A stretch of DNA of 64,000 bases from Brachypodius melanocephalos (GCA_013398615.1 VZSR01001685.1:29203817-29267816), one strand, 5' to 3'. Positions 1 to 11,958 are shown, counted from the first letter of the stretch. Notes: a model not told the origin generated them from the letters alone. A program made the numbers and translations.

Positions 1-153
1 AATTTCTTTCACTGCAGTCCTTAGAAAGGAAGACAATAATTTCTACTTCTCTGTTCACGATTTTTGTTTTCTCCAAATAGTGTCCAAATTTGCTTCTCAG
101 CTTTCCAGAAGCAGAGAAAACTTCAATGGCATTACTACTGCCACTACTATGAA

Positions 154-154
<1 letters not shown>

Positions 155-196
<42 letters not shown>
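155..196. repeat. (ATT)n microsatellite
   Basis: About 14 uninterrupted copies of ATT/TTA. A long pure trinucleotide array, likely length-polymorphic. Confidence 0.97.
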
Positions 197-198
<2 letters not shown>

Positions 199-2130
199 CG
201 ATGTATGAATTTTTAAGTTACTCACAGATACATCACAACATAGGTGTGGAAAATAACAGAGAATCTCCAAGACCTCTGCTCCCAAATATTAGTTTTTTGC
301 CTCAACTAAAATCATTAGAAAATGCTAAAATTGGAAGTTATATAAAGTTTTTTTCAATTTTTCTGGCAGACAACTAAGAAAAATGGGACTGAGCATCTAC
401 AGTATGTGCTTTTAGCCTAAAGGCCAGCAAAACTAATAAAAAGGTAAGAGCAGGAAATGGCATGAGCTGAAGAGAAAGAGAAAGACAATAGAGATAAATA
501 AATTTGGTAGGAAGCCAGCCTCCTTTTGCTAGTTCACAAAAGTTGAAAATTACCTTTAGCTAAAGATCTTCCTTGAGTGGATCATAGGGCACAGAGATAT
601 TCGCTGCGGTCCAATTTGTTTGATTAAATATTCATAGAATAGCTTAAGGGAAAGATTTTCCTCTGGTTTAATCAATAGGAACGTTGCCATTGTCTCCAAC
701 AGGAGTGATAATGGGATGGTTTGCCTAAATGAATGCAATATATATTATATTCCTCTATGCAGCATGAATATTCACACACTCCAAACCCATTTGCAATTCT
801 GTCTATCTGTACGCAGTTCATCTATCCATGTGATGATTCAATTGCCTCCACATTGTTATCCAGTGACATTTAAAGTTCTTTATGGTATCTGAGGCAACCA
901 AACAAAACTCCTTCATATGTCACAGGACTTAATAGGAGCAGTGCCTCCTGGATTGGCAACAGCTGGCCAAGTTGTTTGCCCTAGGGCAGCTCAAATTCCA
1001 GTCTTCCTCTGCTAAGGTTCCTTGCTGTATAAATTACAAAAATTAGCGAGGAGTTAATTTTGTTCACAAGGAAATGTGCACTGCAGAGCAAGGCTCTAAG
1101 CACTTGGTGGTGATGGATCCATCTCCTTTTATCAACATTATTAGCTGTTCCAAAGTGAACAGATTCTAAAGTCCATGAATCTGTCTCTTCCAGTGATAAA
1201 TTACAATGCATTTGAACCACCTCATGGTGCAAAACTAGAAAGGAGACACTTGCTCTCTTGACATTCATTCTCTAACCCAAATTACCTTTCCTTTCTCTTG
1301 CAAGTCCCACATACTGGTCATTCAATTATGTAAGCATTTTGGCAGTAGTGAGAGCTCTTTCTTTGATGTCTGTCAGTAGCAATAAGGACATATCCTTTGC
1401 TGGTGCAATTTGACATATGGCCAATGGAATCACCTAGTACATTAGCTCATCATCTTACCCTTGAACTGAAAGAAACAGAAAAAGAAAGAATCTTTCCTGT
1501 AAGTGGTTAGCTGAAGAAGATAATACCCTTGGAAAGAAAATATAAACCTTAGGTTTGGTGCTTCTTGGAATTCTTCCTTAGCAGCTCAGCTTAAAGGGAG
1601 AGCAGGTTCGTAAGCATCACTTGAACAGTTTGGTCAACAGCAATTAAAACATGAAATCATCAATTACTACAGAGTTACTGTGAGTCTTTCTTCCCACCAG
1701 AACTATAATGTGGTTTGACAGTTAAAGACAGGTTTGTTGTTAAGTCTGAAATTCATGGTTGAGTAAAGATTGAACATAAAACTGAAACATGTTTTCAACT
1801 ATTTATAAAAGCAAACCTCTGGATTCTTACTCTGTGCTCTCAGATTCCTAATAAAAGTGAGGAGCTGGAAAGAATATAGAGGAGTAGAGTGATTGACTTA
1901 TAGGGGTTGGTTCAAGGAGTTGAATGTTGATTAACTTGGCCTGACAGCAAGATCAGGTAAGAGTTTTCAAGTATTTGAACAGAATAACCATGAAAATATG
2001 CTAGGAATCATTAAGGCAGACAAAAGAGATATCAAAATCACCAGACAGTAAGCAATAGAACTGCTTCTAGAGCATTTTGTACACAAACACCTTTATGGAG
2101 CTTAAACAGTTACAGATCATAGCAGAGTTG
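197..2130. other. Single-copy AT-rich DNA, nothing recognised
   Basis: The longest open frame is 95 codons on the minus strand (981-1268). It has no recognisable domain and looks like chance. No repeat family is visible. Confidence 0.6.
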
Positions 2131-2176
2131 GGTTTTTTGTTTGTTTTTGTGGTTTTGTGGTTTGTTTGTTTGTTTT
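2131..2176. repeat. T/G-rich low-complexity tract
   Basis: GGTTTTTTG, GTTTG and GTTTT units in a row, strictly T and G on the plus strand. The same composition recurs near 20.4, 36.3 (complement), 57.2 and 63.9 kb. Confidence 0.85.
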
Positions 2177-3689
2177 AGAATCAGGCCTGAAGCAATGGAA
2201 AGAAAGTAGTCAAAAGAATTCCAGAAAACAATATTTTCTGAATATAAGATCTATTGTTCTGAGCAACAATCTTTACAGGGACAGAGTATGAGTCTCAGAA
2301 TTGAAGGATCTATTAAAAGCAATCTTATGCTGACATTGGCATTGACTGCGTGATTTAATGCAGGGCAAATTTCCCTCTCCCCCATCTCAAATATCTATTA
2401 TTTTAAATTCAACCAGAACTACCTGATAGGATTCCTGAAACTTACCGTGTAAAAAGAGAAACTTTGAGCAGGAATATAAATATACCTCAGTTTTTGCATC
2501 AAGTTCTCTTGATTTACCACAGTGTCTTTGCAAACTTATGAAATAGTGCTTGTAATTCAAGGTTTCTACTGTAATACATAACAGACATTTTACTTTGCTG
2601 TTTTCAGTGTGTGTGAAATTGTTAATTAATATGAACTCAAAATGAATCCTGGAATTTTTGTATATATGTAGTTACTTTTGTTAACCTTGGCTTAAGTCAG
2701 ATTGGATCCAGTCTCGGTGTTACTTAAAGAAGTTTCCCAAGGTCTGGTTTGTCTGCATGAGTACTAAAGTTTGATGTCCTTTACCAGTTTAAATGTAGTT
2801 GCCTGGATTAGCCAGATCATCCAATAATTTTTAAGTAGCAAACAATTTGTAGTTTCCTTTGCTAATGAACTTGTGACAGTTGTATTGTGGGTAATTTACT
2901 GCAATATGAACAGTACACATGCTTCAGACTGTAACATTTGGCCATAGATTATTTCCTTCTTGATATGAAAATATGACAAATTTGTACAGAGTGTTATTGA
3001 ACAAAATATTAGTTATTTGAATCGATTAGGGCATTTGAAAATTTGGAATTGAGAATCTTAACTAATGCTGCTCTCCAGTACAACTCTGATGATCTCAATT
3101 TGGTGATCTCAGCACGGTGATGCGTGTTTTGATTTACGTAATTCTATAATACTTCCCTGATTTACATGGGTAAAAATGCACTTATCATGGGGTTTTTTTC
3201 TGGAATTACTGAAGAAAAAAATGGTGTGACTAGTATTTCTCATAAAATGGAATAAATGGCCAATGGCTCATAAAAGTGTTAAGTAAACCCTTGAATATTC
3301 TCTGCTGTATTGTTATATGAAGACTGTGGAAGCCATTCTGACCCTAGCTGACATTAGTTTTGGGTTAATAGTTTCAGGCATGACACTAATCTTTACTTAT
3401 TTGCAGAATCCATTTCATGACATCCTGTTAGGTCTGCCATTGGATGGTACAATAGTTTTCATTTCTAAACTAAGAAATTTTGTGGCTTTAGGTATCTGAT
3501 ACGGCACAGCTCTAAGGAAATCTCCTTTTACTGAGGCCTAAGTCAATCCTTTAAGACTGTAAAGTTTAGTTTGATAAGAGACTAAGAATTCTTACATCAC
3601 CATCTGTGACTAGTGTTTTACATTATGCTTTGTCACCTGGGAAACTTCATTCCAGCCACAGAAATTTTTATTCATGGGATTGTAGTACC
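2177..3689. other. Single-copy DNA, nothing recognised
   Basis: AT-rich sequence with only a 60-codon open frame (3317-3499, plus strand) of no recognisable family. It ends where the minus-strand CR1 begins. Confidence 0.55.
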
Positions 3690-3990
3690 ATGGAACAGTT
3701 CAGAATGGAGTGGACTTTTAAAAATCATCAAATCTAACCCCTCTGGTGTGGACGAGACATCTTTCACTTGATTAGGCTGCTCAAAACTCCATGAAAACCG
3801 ACCTTATCCAGTGATGAGCCATCCAAAAGTTATTGGGAAGCCTGATCCTGTGTCTCACCATCCTCATAATGAAATAATTCATCCTTATATCTAATCTAAA
3901 GCTACCCTCTTCTAGTTTAAGGTTTTTATTCCTTGTCCTATTGCTAGAGACCATGGTAAAAGATCTGTTTTCATCTTTCTTATAAACCCC
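3690..3990 (-). mobile_element. CR1 LINE, 3' part (left half of split copy)
   Basis: Reads in reverse complement as the CR1 3' untranslated region. The block about accepting a hit on 'aatcatcaaatctaacccc' is followed by the 'ccttatccagtgatgagcc' and 'tatctaatctaaagctaccc' blocks familiar from avian CR1. The tail near 3690 is eroded. The copy stops inside the phrase that precedes the conserved 'ctttaggtactgg' block, and that block resumes at 5213, so a solo LTR (3991-5212) has split one CR1. Family assignment is from memory; the continuity across the insertion is visible in the sequence. Confidence 0.85.
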
Positions 3991-4603
3991 TGTATCACAT
4001 TTGTGTGGCAAGGTTTGGGCAGTGGGTGGGCTGCAGGTTTGAAAAGCAGGCAGAAGCTTCCCCCATACCAGACAGAGCCAGTTCCAGACATCTCTAAGAT
4101 GGATCTGCCCCTGGCCAAGGCCAAGCAAGTCAGTGACAGTGGTAATGCCTCTGGGATATGTATCCAAGAGAAAGGGAAAATATTCTTCGCAACAGCAGCT
4201 GGATGAGATGGGTGAGAATGTGAGAGAGAAGCACCTCTGCAGACATCAAGGCCAGCGAAGAAGGAGGTGGACAAGGCAGGCACCAGAGCAGAGATTTCTC
4301 TGCATTCTGTGGTGAAGACCATGCAGAGGTAAACCCTGCAGCTGGAGCAGATGTCCACCTGCAGTTTGTGGAGAATTTCACATCAAAGCAGGTGGATGTG
4401 CTCTGAAAGAACTTGTAGCCACATGGATAATCTGTACTGCAGCAGGCTCCTGACAGGATCTGTGGACCCATGAAGAGGTAAGCCCACACTGGAGTACATT
4501 TTTCCCATGGGGCCTGTGGCTCTGCAGGGAACCCTCTGGAGCAGTCTGTTCCTGAAGGACTTCTCACCATGGAAAGGATCCACACTGGAGAAGTTTGAAT
4601 CAC

Positions 4604-4611
4604 TGAACTGC
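4604..4611 (+). repeat. Target-site duplication, left copy (tgaactgc)
   Basis: The 8 bp tgaactgc occur immediately left of the nested CR1 and again at 4759-4766 immediately right of it. The LTR sequence is continuous once one copy plus the CR1 is removed. Confidence 0.6.
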
Positions 4612-4758
4612 GAAGAGCCCCATTCCTGGAAACATTCAAAGTCAGGTTGGACAGAGTTCTAAGCAATCCTTTGGAGCTGAAGATGTCCTTGTTCATTGTA
4701 AGAGGGTTGGACTAGATGATCTTTCCAACTCAAATTATTTTATGATTCTGTCATTCTG
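4612..4758 (+). mobile_element. CR1 LINE 3' end nested in the LTR
   Basis: About 147 bp of the CR1 3' terminus: 'cattcctggaaacattcaaa', then 'ggttggactagatgatcttt', then the octamer tail ending 'tgattctgtcattctgtg'. It is heavily 5'-truncated, as expected for target-primed reverse transcription. The host LTR reads through on both sides, and an 8-bp repeat tgaactgc flanks the insert, overlapping the last two tail bases. This copy is younger than the LTR, and the LTR is younger than the outer minus-strand CR1. Confidence 0.88.
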
Positions 4759-5212
4759 TGAACTGCAGCTTATGGGAAAGACTCACATTGGAGAAATTAG
4801 TGGAGAGCTGTTTCCTGTAGGTGATACACTACGCTGGAGCTGGGGAAGAGCTCGAGGAGGAAGGAGCAGTAGAGAAAACATGTGGTGAGCTGACTGCAAC
4901 ACCCATTCTCCACCCCTCTGTCTTGCCTGGAGGAAGTAGAAAAACATGGAGTGAAATTGAGCCCAGGGATAAGAGGGAGGTAAGGTGAAGGTGTTTTAAG
5001 ATTTCTTATTATTTCTTGTTATCGTATCCTGGTTTGATTGGCAATAAATTAATTTTCCCAGGTTGAGGGTTTTTTTGACCATGACGGTAATTCCTGAGCA
5101 CTCTATCCTAAACTCAACTTAAGAGTTTTTTGTTATATTTTCTTCCCACCTCTGGTTGAGAGGAGGAATGATAAAATGTGAGGCACCTGTAGGCTGTGTC
5201 AAACCACCAGAG

Positions 5213-5525
5213 GCCCCTTTAAGTACTGAAAGGCCACAGTAAGGTCTCCCTGGAGCCCTCTCCAACTCTCGGTCTTTCTGGTTAGACTTGTTCCATCCCT
5301 CTGATCACTTTTTGTGGCTTTCCCCTGGACCTGCTCTGACAGGTCCATCTCTGTTATATGTTGCTGCCCCAGAGCTGGATGCAGCACTCCAGCTGGGATC
5401 TCATGAGAGATGAGAGGCAGAATCCCCTGCCTTAACCTGCTGGTCACACTGCTTTTGATGCAGCCAGGATACAGCTGGCTTTCTGGGCTGCAAGTGCACA
5501 TTCCCAGTTCCTATCTAATATTTAA
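5213..5525 (-). mobile_element. CR1 LINE, right half of split copy
   Basis: Continues the CR1 that starts at 3690. In reverse complement it carries the end of the ORF2 reverse-transcriptase reading frame and the start of the 3' UTR. The blocks 'gccccagagctggatgcagc', 'cctgctggtcacactgcttt' and 'ggctttctgggctgcaagtg' match the avian CR1 pattern I know. The match fades after about 5510. The frame is broken, so no functional enzyme is encoded. Confidence 0.88.
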
Positions 5526-6786
5526 TTCCAGTGTCTGGGAGACCAGGACTGGGGCAGCCCTGAAAGGGTGCAGCAGGGGGTTTGTTTTTTGGTGATCCTT
5601 GTTGAGGATTCCCTCCTGCCATTGTGCTCCTGTGATTCTCTGGGCTTATTGAGATGGCTCATTCCTGGGTTGATGGCTCCTGTGGTGGCCCTGGAAGTAT
5701 TTGGGGCAGGGTATTGTATTTGGGGAAGGCTCTCCCCACCTTCCCCACTGTCTTTTTGTGCTACTTGGTGAGTGTGCAGATGAGCTTTTATCACCTAACA
5801 ATCTCATGTTATACTGTGAGTATCCCCATAATAGTATTTTTGTTTAGTCACTAGGGCAGATAACAGAAAGAAGGAATGTAAGGACTGGGCATTGTCTGGA
5901 CAAGCAGACACCTAAGGTCTAATTCTACTTTCCTCTGTGATTTTGGTATATTGAATCAGTCTTCAATATCAGTGTTCTCAGTTTCTAAAAGGAGTATGAG
6001 AAAACATACTGGAATTCCAGGCTGCTTCTCAAGCACAAAAATCCGGATGATAATGAAATATCAGAACTACAGAGTCAAGATAAGTTCCGACAGCCAAAGT
6101 ACTGATCAAGCCAAGATCAAGTTTCAATATCAAATTCTCTGAAGATTGTTATTGATATTGTGATAGCCTGCAGAATTTAATTTTTTTTTTGTACTTGTTA
6201 GGGTTGTTTTTAGTATTTTTAGCTAACAAGGAGTTTTAAATATGTCTCAGGAAACTATTCATAACAAGAAAGAACCACACTCAATAATCACAAAAATATT
6301 GTTTTTTCCTCTAGCATGCCTTCAATTATAAATGTTTTTTCTCTTTCTTACAAAGTACGAAGTACAAAGTTCTACAAGCTTAAGGCAGTCAATACAAAGA
6401 GTCAAGGGACCTGCAAGATACTATTAATTGAGGTGTATAACCTTGCTGTTCCTTTCTCCATTTAATTCCTTAAATAACAGGCTTGCCTTATGAGGAAATG
6501 AAAAAGGATGCTACAGCTAACCCCAACAACACATCTTCTGTAACTAAATTACTCAACATCAATCATTTACCATCCTACTGTGGAATTCAGTGTAGGTATA
6601 ATTGTGGCTTTTCACTTGCTTTCAGTTAAACAGAATTCCATTGTTTGGTTAATACACTGGAGAAAAACATTGTGACCACTCTAAATAAAAAAGACCCCAA
6701 ACAACCCTCCTCCATTCAAATCTGTTATGAAGCAACATAGTCTCTGGACATAAAATAAATATCCACAATGATTTACCCTTGAAGAT
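5526..6786. other. Unassigned; GC-richer to about 5800, then AT-rich
   Basis: 5526-5800 is richer in G and C than its surroundings and holds overlapping frames of 60-90 codons on both strands, none recognisable. It may be an eroded retroelement next to the CR1. The rest shows only a T-run near 6181-6190. Confidence 0.4.
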
Positions 6787-6976
6787 GTGAAATTCTTTAC
6801 TGTGAGAATGGTGAGGCGTTGGAAGAGGATGCCAGAGCAGTTGTAGATGTCCCATCCCTGGAATTGCTCAAAGTCAAGTTGGATGGTGTAGTGGAGGGGC
6901 CTGTGGCCATGGCAGTGGTTTTGGAATTAGATGATATTTAAGATCCCTTCCAATTCAAGCCATTCTATGATTCTAG
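6787..6976 (+). mobile_element. CR1 LINE 3' end
   Basis: About 190 bp. It begins in the 'aattctttactgtgagaatg' block, passes 'gtcccatccctggaattgct' and 'gttggatggtgtagtggagg', and ends 'gccattctatgattctagg'. It is 5'-truncated and non-coding, with moderate divergence from the consensus I remember. Confidence 0.92.
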
Positions 6977-8651
6977 GATAATAAAAGTTCAATTGGAATC
7001 AGATACCTAAAGAAGAATTTTCTAATCTCTTAAATGGGTGCTGCCTTTCTGGAAGACATCTATTTGAAGGTACTATTTGAAGAGAGTAATTTGTGTCTTT
7101 CTGTGTTATAGAGAAGGGAATAGAGGAGGTTAGAAATAGGTAAATCTATAATCCTGTAGCTTGGTATCAGCTCGCATTAATTACAAGGCTGGTTTTGTAT
7201 TCTATTGAGATATTTTATCACTTTGAAGCCAAATGAAACATTCTACACTTTTTTGGAGCCAGTTAAAATAAAAGAAATATCTAAGTCTATCACTATCCAC
7301 CTCAGGACACTTCCATCTCATCTAAACTCCGAATGTTATCACTGAAAAGCTTATTCTTCCTTGAGTTACATTTTTCTAATTGATTTTACAGTATTTCACA
7401 TCTATGTATTTTTCAGTTCTTTTCAAGCTTCCTTATTTTCTTTTCCTATTATCACTTCATTCATCAGGTCTCTTTGTATTTCCACATATAGTTCAGAGTT
7501 GTAAAGGCACTTTTCTCCAGATCTTTGCACTTCCATTAGCATTTAGTCCAACAGTACTGAGAGATCTTGTTATTACTATTTCATGCTGTTCCTTTCCATG
7601 AGACTAAATTCTTCTCTCATGGAACTTCAAGCAGCCCATCAACAGTCCTGTCTCTTTATATTTAGATCAAATGTTGAGGATTTGTTATAAACAAGAATTA
7701 AAATCTCAAAGCTTTCATTATAAAGATCATTTTATGAAAGTTGTACTCAGACTTTAAAATAGTATGTAACCTCAAATGACACAACAGGCCACATTCAAAG
7801 CTGATTTCATTTTGGGTACAATTCTGCTGAGCTAAATTGTTTATTCAGGATCTCAATCTAATCTGAAGCTGAAATGTGAACATGAAAATGCATCAGATAA
7901 AGCACCGCTGTCCTGTTAACGAAGTTTGATGGCAACACTTCATTTAATGTTCTAGATACACACCACAGACATTGCCAAAGGCAAATCCAATTAGCTGTGT
8001 GAAGAATTCCTATAGATCTGTTCTCACTTACAGAAATGTAATGAATGAGAGTAGATCTATGTCAATTTGCTATATTAAGTTTTAAGCTGGCTTCAGAATG
8101 ATGCATTCAGAAGTAAAAAATCCAGTAGCTGTGGATGTCTGTAGAATAATAAATGCCTCATTTTCTGTACCAGGTCATTACTGAGATCTTTATTAACTAT
8201 GCTGTATATTTGAATTAAGTTATCTTCTGTGTATTTTATGCATATTTAAGTCTGAAAAATACAGAAAAGAAAAGGGGCTATATATATGCTTTGTAGACAC
8301 CACACAGTCGTTTGGTCATATCTGATTACCCTATGCAATTAATTTAAACTAAATACTAGCTCATACTCATCACGTATCAGAAGTTCATTTGAATAACAAA
8401 GGGAGTAAAATGCAAAACTACATCATGAAAGAGAATGGACATTCAGTCTGGCAAATACAAGTACTCATTAGGGCCATATCATGTCATGGCTGCTTGAAGG
8501 GTATTTAAAATGAATAAGAATTTGAATGAACAGCAAAATATTTTTGGAAGCTGATGTTACAAATTAAGACAACTGCTCTAAATAAACAAAACCACAGACC
8601 TTAGTGTAAAACTCAAGCTCCAGCCAATTTGAATTCTTTCCTGGAGATAAC
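6977..8651. other. Single-copy AT-rich DNA, nothing recognised
   Basis: No repeat or exon seen. The longest open frame is 73 codons (7380-7601, plus strand), hydrophobic and T-rich, most likely chance. Confidence 0.55.
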
Positions 8652-8667
8652 TTTTTTTTTTTTTTTT
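8652..8667. repeat. T16 homopolymer
   Basis: Uninterrupted run of T, followed by AAATTAATAAATA. Confidence 0.95.
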
Positions 8668-8733
8668 AAATTAATAAATATTTTCCAAATAGTTTTTAAG
8701 AAGCAGGCACACAACAGTGGCAGATCTCCATGG

Positions 8734-8736
<3 letters not shown>

Positions 8737-8768
<32 letters not shown>
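8737..8768. repeat. (TG)n microsatellite
   Basis: About 16 perfect TG units. Can form Z-DNA and is likely polymorphic. Confidence 0.97.
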
Positions 8769-9111
8769 GATTTAAAAAATGCATGGGCTCACAACACTGC
8801 TTGAAGCATATCTTGGGCAGATTCAGGTTTGGAGGATGTCAAAACACGAAGACTTCTGGACAAAAATATCAATCCATTCTGTAAAAATGGCTAAAATGTC
8901 TCCTGATTGCCAAGTGTATATATGTTTATAAAAAGAGAAAAATAAAACTTATGTCTTTGATGGACTTGAAGGTAATTTTATATTCTGCCTGCCTGAAAAA
9001 AATGATACCTTACTGGCTGTAAATGTTGGGAATTTTATGGAAACAGAGAAATTATCACTGCATTGTTTGAGATTAATGAACGTTCCCCTAAAGAAATACT
9101 AGCTTTTTTAT
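8769..9111. other. Short single-copy stretch
   Basis: AT-rich sequence between the TG repeat and the next CR1; no signal seen. Confidence 0.5.
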
Positions 9112-9458
9112 TTCACAGAGTCACAGAATGCCCTGGGTTGGAAGGGACCTCTAACATCACCTAGTTCCAATTCCCCTGCCATGGGGAGGGAGGCCATGAT
9201 CAGATTGTTCAGGGCTCCATCCAATCTGACCTTGAACACTTCCAGGGATGGGGTGTCCACTGCTTCTTGGGACAATCTCTTCCATTGCCTCACCATCCTC
9301 TGAGTTGAGAATTTCTCCCTCTTCCCCATAGTTTATCTAGTCTAATCAAAATCCCAGAGTATGCTGACCATTGCTCCTTGTCCATATAAAAAGTCCCCCT
9401 CTCTCCTTTTTATATGCTCCCTTCAGGTACTAAAAATCATAAATGAGGCCTCCCTGAT
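9112..9458 (-). mobile_element. CR1 LINE 3' end
   Basis: In reverse complement this is a 5'-truncated CR1. On the plus strand it opens 'cagagtcacagaatgccctg', then 'gttggaagggacctctaaca', 'cttgaacacttccagggatg' and 'gcctcaccatcctctgagtt', and fades after 'cccttcaggtacta'. It is low in divergence and fairly young. Its truncated end lies about 90 bp from a compound tetranucleotide repeat. Confidence 0.94.
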
Positions 9459-9545
9459 AGATATAAAGATAAGTGGTACAAATATATTGTTTAAATCAGG
9501 TAATTTTGGTGTCTCTCTGTCTATATATTTGGATGCATGTGCACA

Positions 9546-9622
9546 TCTCTGTCTGTCTGTCTGTCTGTGTCTGTCTGTCTATCTATCTATCATCTATCTA
9601 TCATCTATCTATCTACCTATTT
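9546..9622. repeat. Compound (TCTG)n-(TCTA)n microsatellite
   Basis: CTGT/TCTG units with one GTG interruption change to TCTA units broken by two 'catctatc' variants. A classic compound tetranucleotide STR. Confidence 0.96.
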
Positions 9623-10616
9623 CTTGTTTCATTACAGGTACTTCAGGAAGAGTTGTGCCTAGTTATTTTCTTGTCCAAAATAAAGCAGAAGACTGGCTTT
9701 TTTCTCTTTCCCTGTGTATTTTTCAGTGCCAGGAAAAGTTTCTGCAAACTGTGTCCACAGTAGTCCAGGGTCGAAGTTACCTCTTTATACTTGGCTGCTA
9801 TACCTCTTCAGCCAAAATGGAATCTTTTCTCCTCTAAAATGGTCTGAGCTGACTCCTCCACTCTGTCTGACAGAGTATTCTTTCTTCCACCTCAGCTGGA
9901 ATCATTAAACTTCTCCTGAACTTATTTAATGTACAGAGATACCTCTTGTTCACGGGGTTCCATCACCCTGAAAAATGCTGGGCGTTTTTACTGCATCTTT
10001 TCTTTAAAGATTCTTAAATAAAATTACTAGTTTTACTCAAATATTTCTTCTTCCTTGAAGTGTCTTGCATTCCACATGTACTGCTTCCCCAGTACTTTTG
10101 TCATATCTCACCAGACTTTTTCATATCCCTGAACTGCATGCTTGTGTATGTGAATTTTCTCAACATTTCTAATTTTCTGAAAAGCAAAGGTACTTTGAAG
10201 TGTATGCATTTAAAAGCAGGGATTTATAATCATCTTGTTATGCTCAGGCATTCCTCCCTTTTTGTATGCTTAAAAATCACAACAGTGAAATTGTGAAAGG
10301 AGGAATTTGTAACAAAATTCTGCCTTCTGTTAGAGAAAAAAGCAGTTTCCATATGAGACATAGCACACTATTGCAATTATTTGATTTATTAGCTGCTTTG
10401 TCTTAAACCTTTCTTCCATGATAACAAAAGTAAATGAGTTTATTTGAATATATTAATCTGCTTTAATTACTTGAAATAAAATATTAGTGATTTGCACAAA
10501 ATAATATTGCGGGCACCAGTTGCTAATTTAATTTTGTTTAAGAAATTAATGTTGTGTATGAACTGTGGGAGAAAATATATTTGAGGATTTAGTTTTTTCA
10601 ATCCACTTGTTTCATG
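9623..10616. other. Unassigned; possible eroded retroelement
   Basis: Contains AATAAA (9679-9684) and a second AATAAAA near 10017, with pyrimidine-rich sequence between. I suspected an LTR but found no TG...CA ends or target duplication. Open frames here (for example 9361-9837) run through the CR1 and the STR and are artefacts. Confidence 0.3.
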
Positions 10617-10632
10617 AACACACACACACACA
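10617..10632. repeat. (CA)8 short microsatellite
   Basis: Eight CA units. Confidence 0.9.
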
Positions 10633-11400
10633 GTCCCCTTAGACATCAATGAATTTAAATTAAATGTTTTCCATATTGATATCCTGCTGACTTTTAGTTT
10701 CTGTTAGTACCAAATGAAATGTCAAAGTATAGCTGAGACTCTGTAGTTCTATCTAATGCCAAATAATCAAAGTTCAAAGGTTATATTGTAAAAATGTGGT
10801 TTTGGTTAAATTTTAACACTCAAAGACATTTCACAAAATACTGAAAAGGCCTTCACATGCTGCCACAGATAGTATGATTATCTAGGGCTTTGGTATACAA
10901 TGTCGGTAGATGAACATTTTTTGTAATTTAGAAAGATTCTAATTTGTAAAGTAAAATAACATAGTTCATCTGGAATGGTGTATCTAATTTTTTTTTCCTT
11001 CAAGTTATAAATCACATATTATGAAGAATTGACTGAAATGGTATATTGAAGAAGATGAGTAATTTTATAAAGGAAATTAGCAGCATATATTATTATTTTG
11101 GGCAGTTGTATTATTTTTCCCATACATTTTGCACTTGTTAAATGCTAAAAAAATCTTACTTATGAACAAATTACAATCAAAGCATTAAATAAACCTAGCA
11201 GAGTTTTTCTAGTCTATGATGAATGAAAAGGATTGGAAGAGATAAGATAATTAGATACATTTTATGATTGTAGAAAAAATTCAAGTGAAGTGTTTTTTTA
11301 AATAGTAACAGGCAAGAGGTAATCGGGAAATAAGTTATACATAATTTTAAATAGTTGACAAAGCTAAGGAAGAAAGTTCTGTCTTTGATATGCATTATTT
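10633..11400. other. Single-copy AT-rich DNA, nothing recognised
   Basis: No repeat family or splice-like exon recognised. Confidence 0.5.
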
Positions 11401-11858
11401 AATATCAAAGTGTGGGTTTTCAAATCTCCCCTTGATTTTTGAGAGAACGCTCCTTGTAAGGGAGGTTCTCAGGGTAACTCAGGGACCAGACTTTCACCAG
11501 GCGCTCAGGTTTCCCCACACTCCCTGCTTTGAGGAAAATGTCTATAGATTTGCTGTTGGGAAATCCTTTCCATACGGGGATAAAAAAGGGAGTAGAGAGC
11601 ACAAGAATCTCTTGCCAGTGATTCCTGAATCTCCCACAGAGGGACTGGAGCAGTTGCAGAAATGTCCAAAAATTCCAGATGTTTCACTGTTGAGAATGTG
11701 CTAGTCCTGTTGTGCAGAGAGAACCTGGGGATGACACAGCCAACCTGATGCTGAACTTTTGAGCAGGAGCACACTGAGGGCGCTGGTCAAATCTTGGGTT
11801 GTTTTCCCGAGATTAAGGTGGTTAGAGTCTCTCTGCCCTCTCAGGACCTCTGAGCCAG
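11401..11858. other. GC-richer block left of the assembly gap
   Basis: Clearly richer in G and C than its AT-rich surroundings, beginning near 11430. Frames of 60-104 codons overlap on both strands (for example 11390-11704, plus strand), but none resembles a known family. It ends 'ctctgagccag' at the gap edge. It may be a retroelement or a flank of the minisatellite on the other side of the gap. Confidence 0.4.
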
Positions 11859-11958
11859 NNNNNNNNNNNNNNNNNNNNNNNNNNNNNNNNNNNNNNNNNN
11901 NNNNNNNNNNNNNNNNNNNNNNNNNNNNNNNNNNNNNNNNNNNNNNNNNNNNNNNNNN
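11859..11958. other. Assembly gap, exactly 100 N
   Basis: One hundred N bases. This length is the usual placeholder for a gap of unknown size, so distances across it are not reliable. The right edge abuts a degenerate tandem repeat. Confidence 0.99.

Larger units (their letters stand above)
3991..5212 (+). mobile_element. Solo endogenous-retrovirus LTR (avian family)
   Basis: A long LTR, about 1.07 kb once the nested CR1 is subtracted. It opens with TG (tgtatcacatttgtgtggca), has the internal 'ggcaaggtttgggcagtggg' start, many 'cacactggag' units, a poly(A) signal AATAAA at 5043-5048 and the typical end 'aaaccaccaga'. It interrupts a minus-strand CR1 cleanly. The bases at the two junctions are acccc (3986-3990) and gcccc (5213-5217), which I read as a 5-bp target duplication with one mismatch. 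No internal gag/pol/env sequence is present, so recombination between two LTRs has left a solo copy. The family match is from memory, and I cannot give the Repbase name or confirm ERVL versus another class. The last bases are not a perfect CA, so the right edge may be off by 1-2 bp. Confidence 0.8.

Noticed and set aside
4130..4696. 188-codon open frame on the minus strand
   Set aside because: It lies entirely in LTR and nested CR1 sequence, antisense to the LTR; it is not a gene.
9361..9837. 158-codon open frame on the plus strand
   Set aside because: It runs through a reverse-oriented CR1 and a tetranucleotide STR; the protein is repetitive and has no known domain.
9623..10020. Possible LTR with AATAAA signals
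   Set aside because: No TATA, TG...CA ends or flanking duplication could be found.
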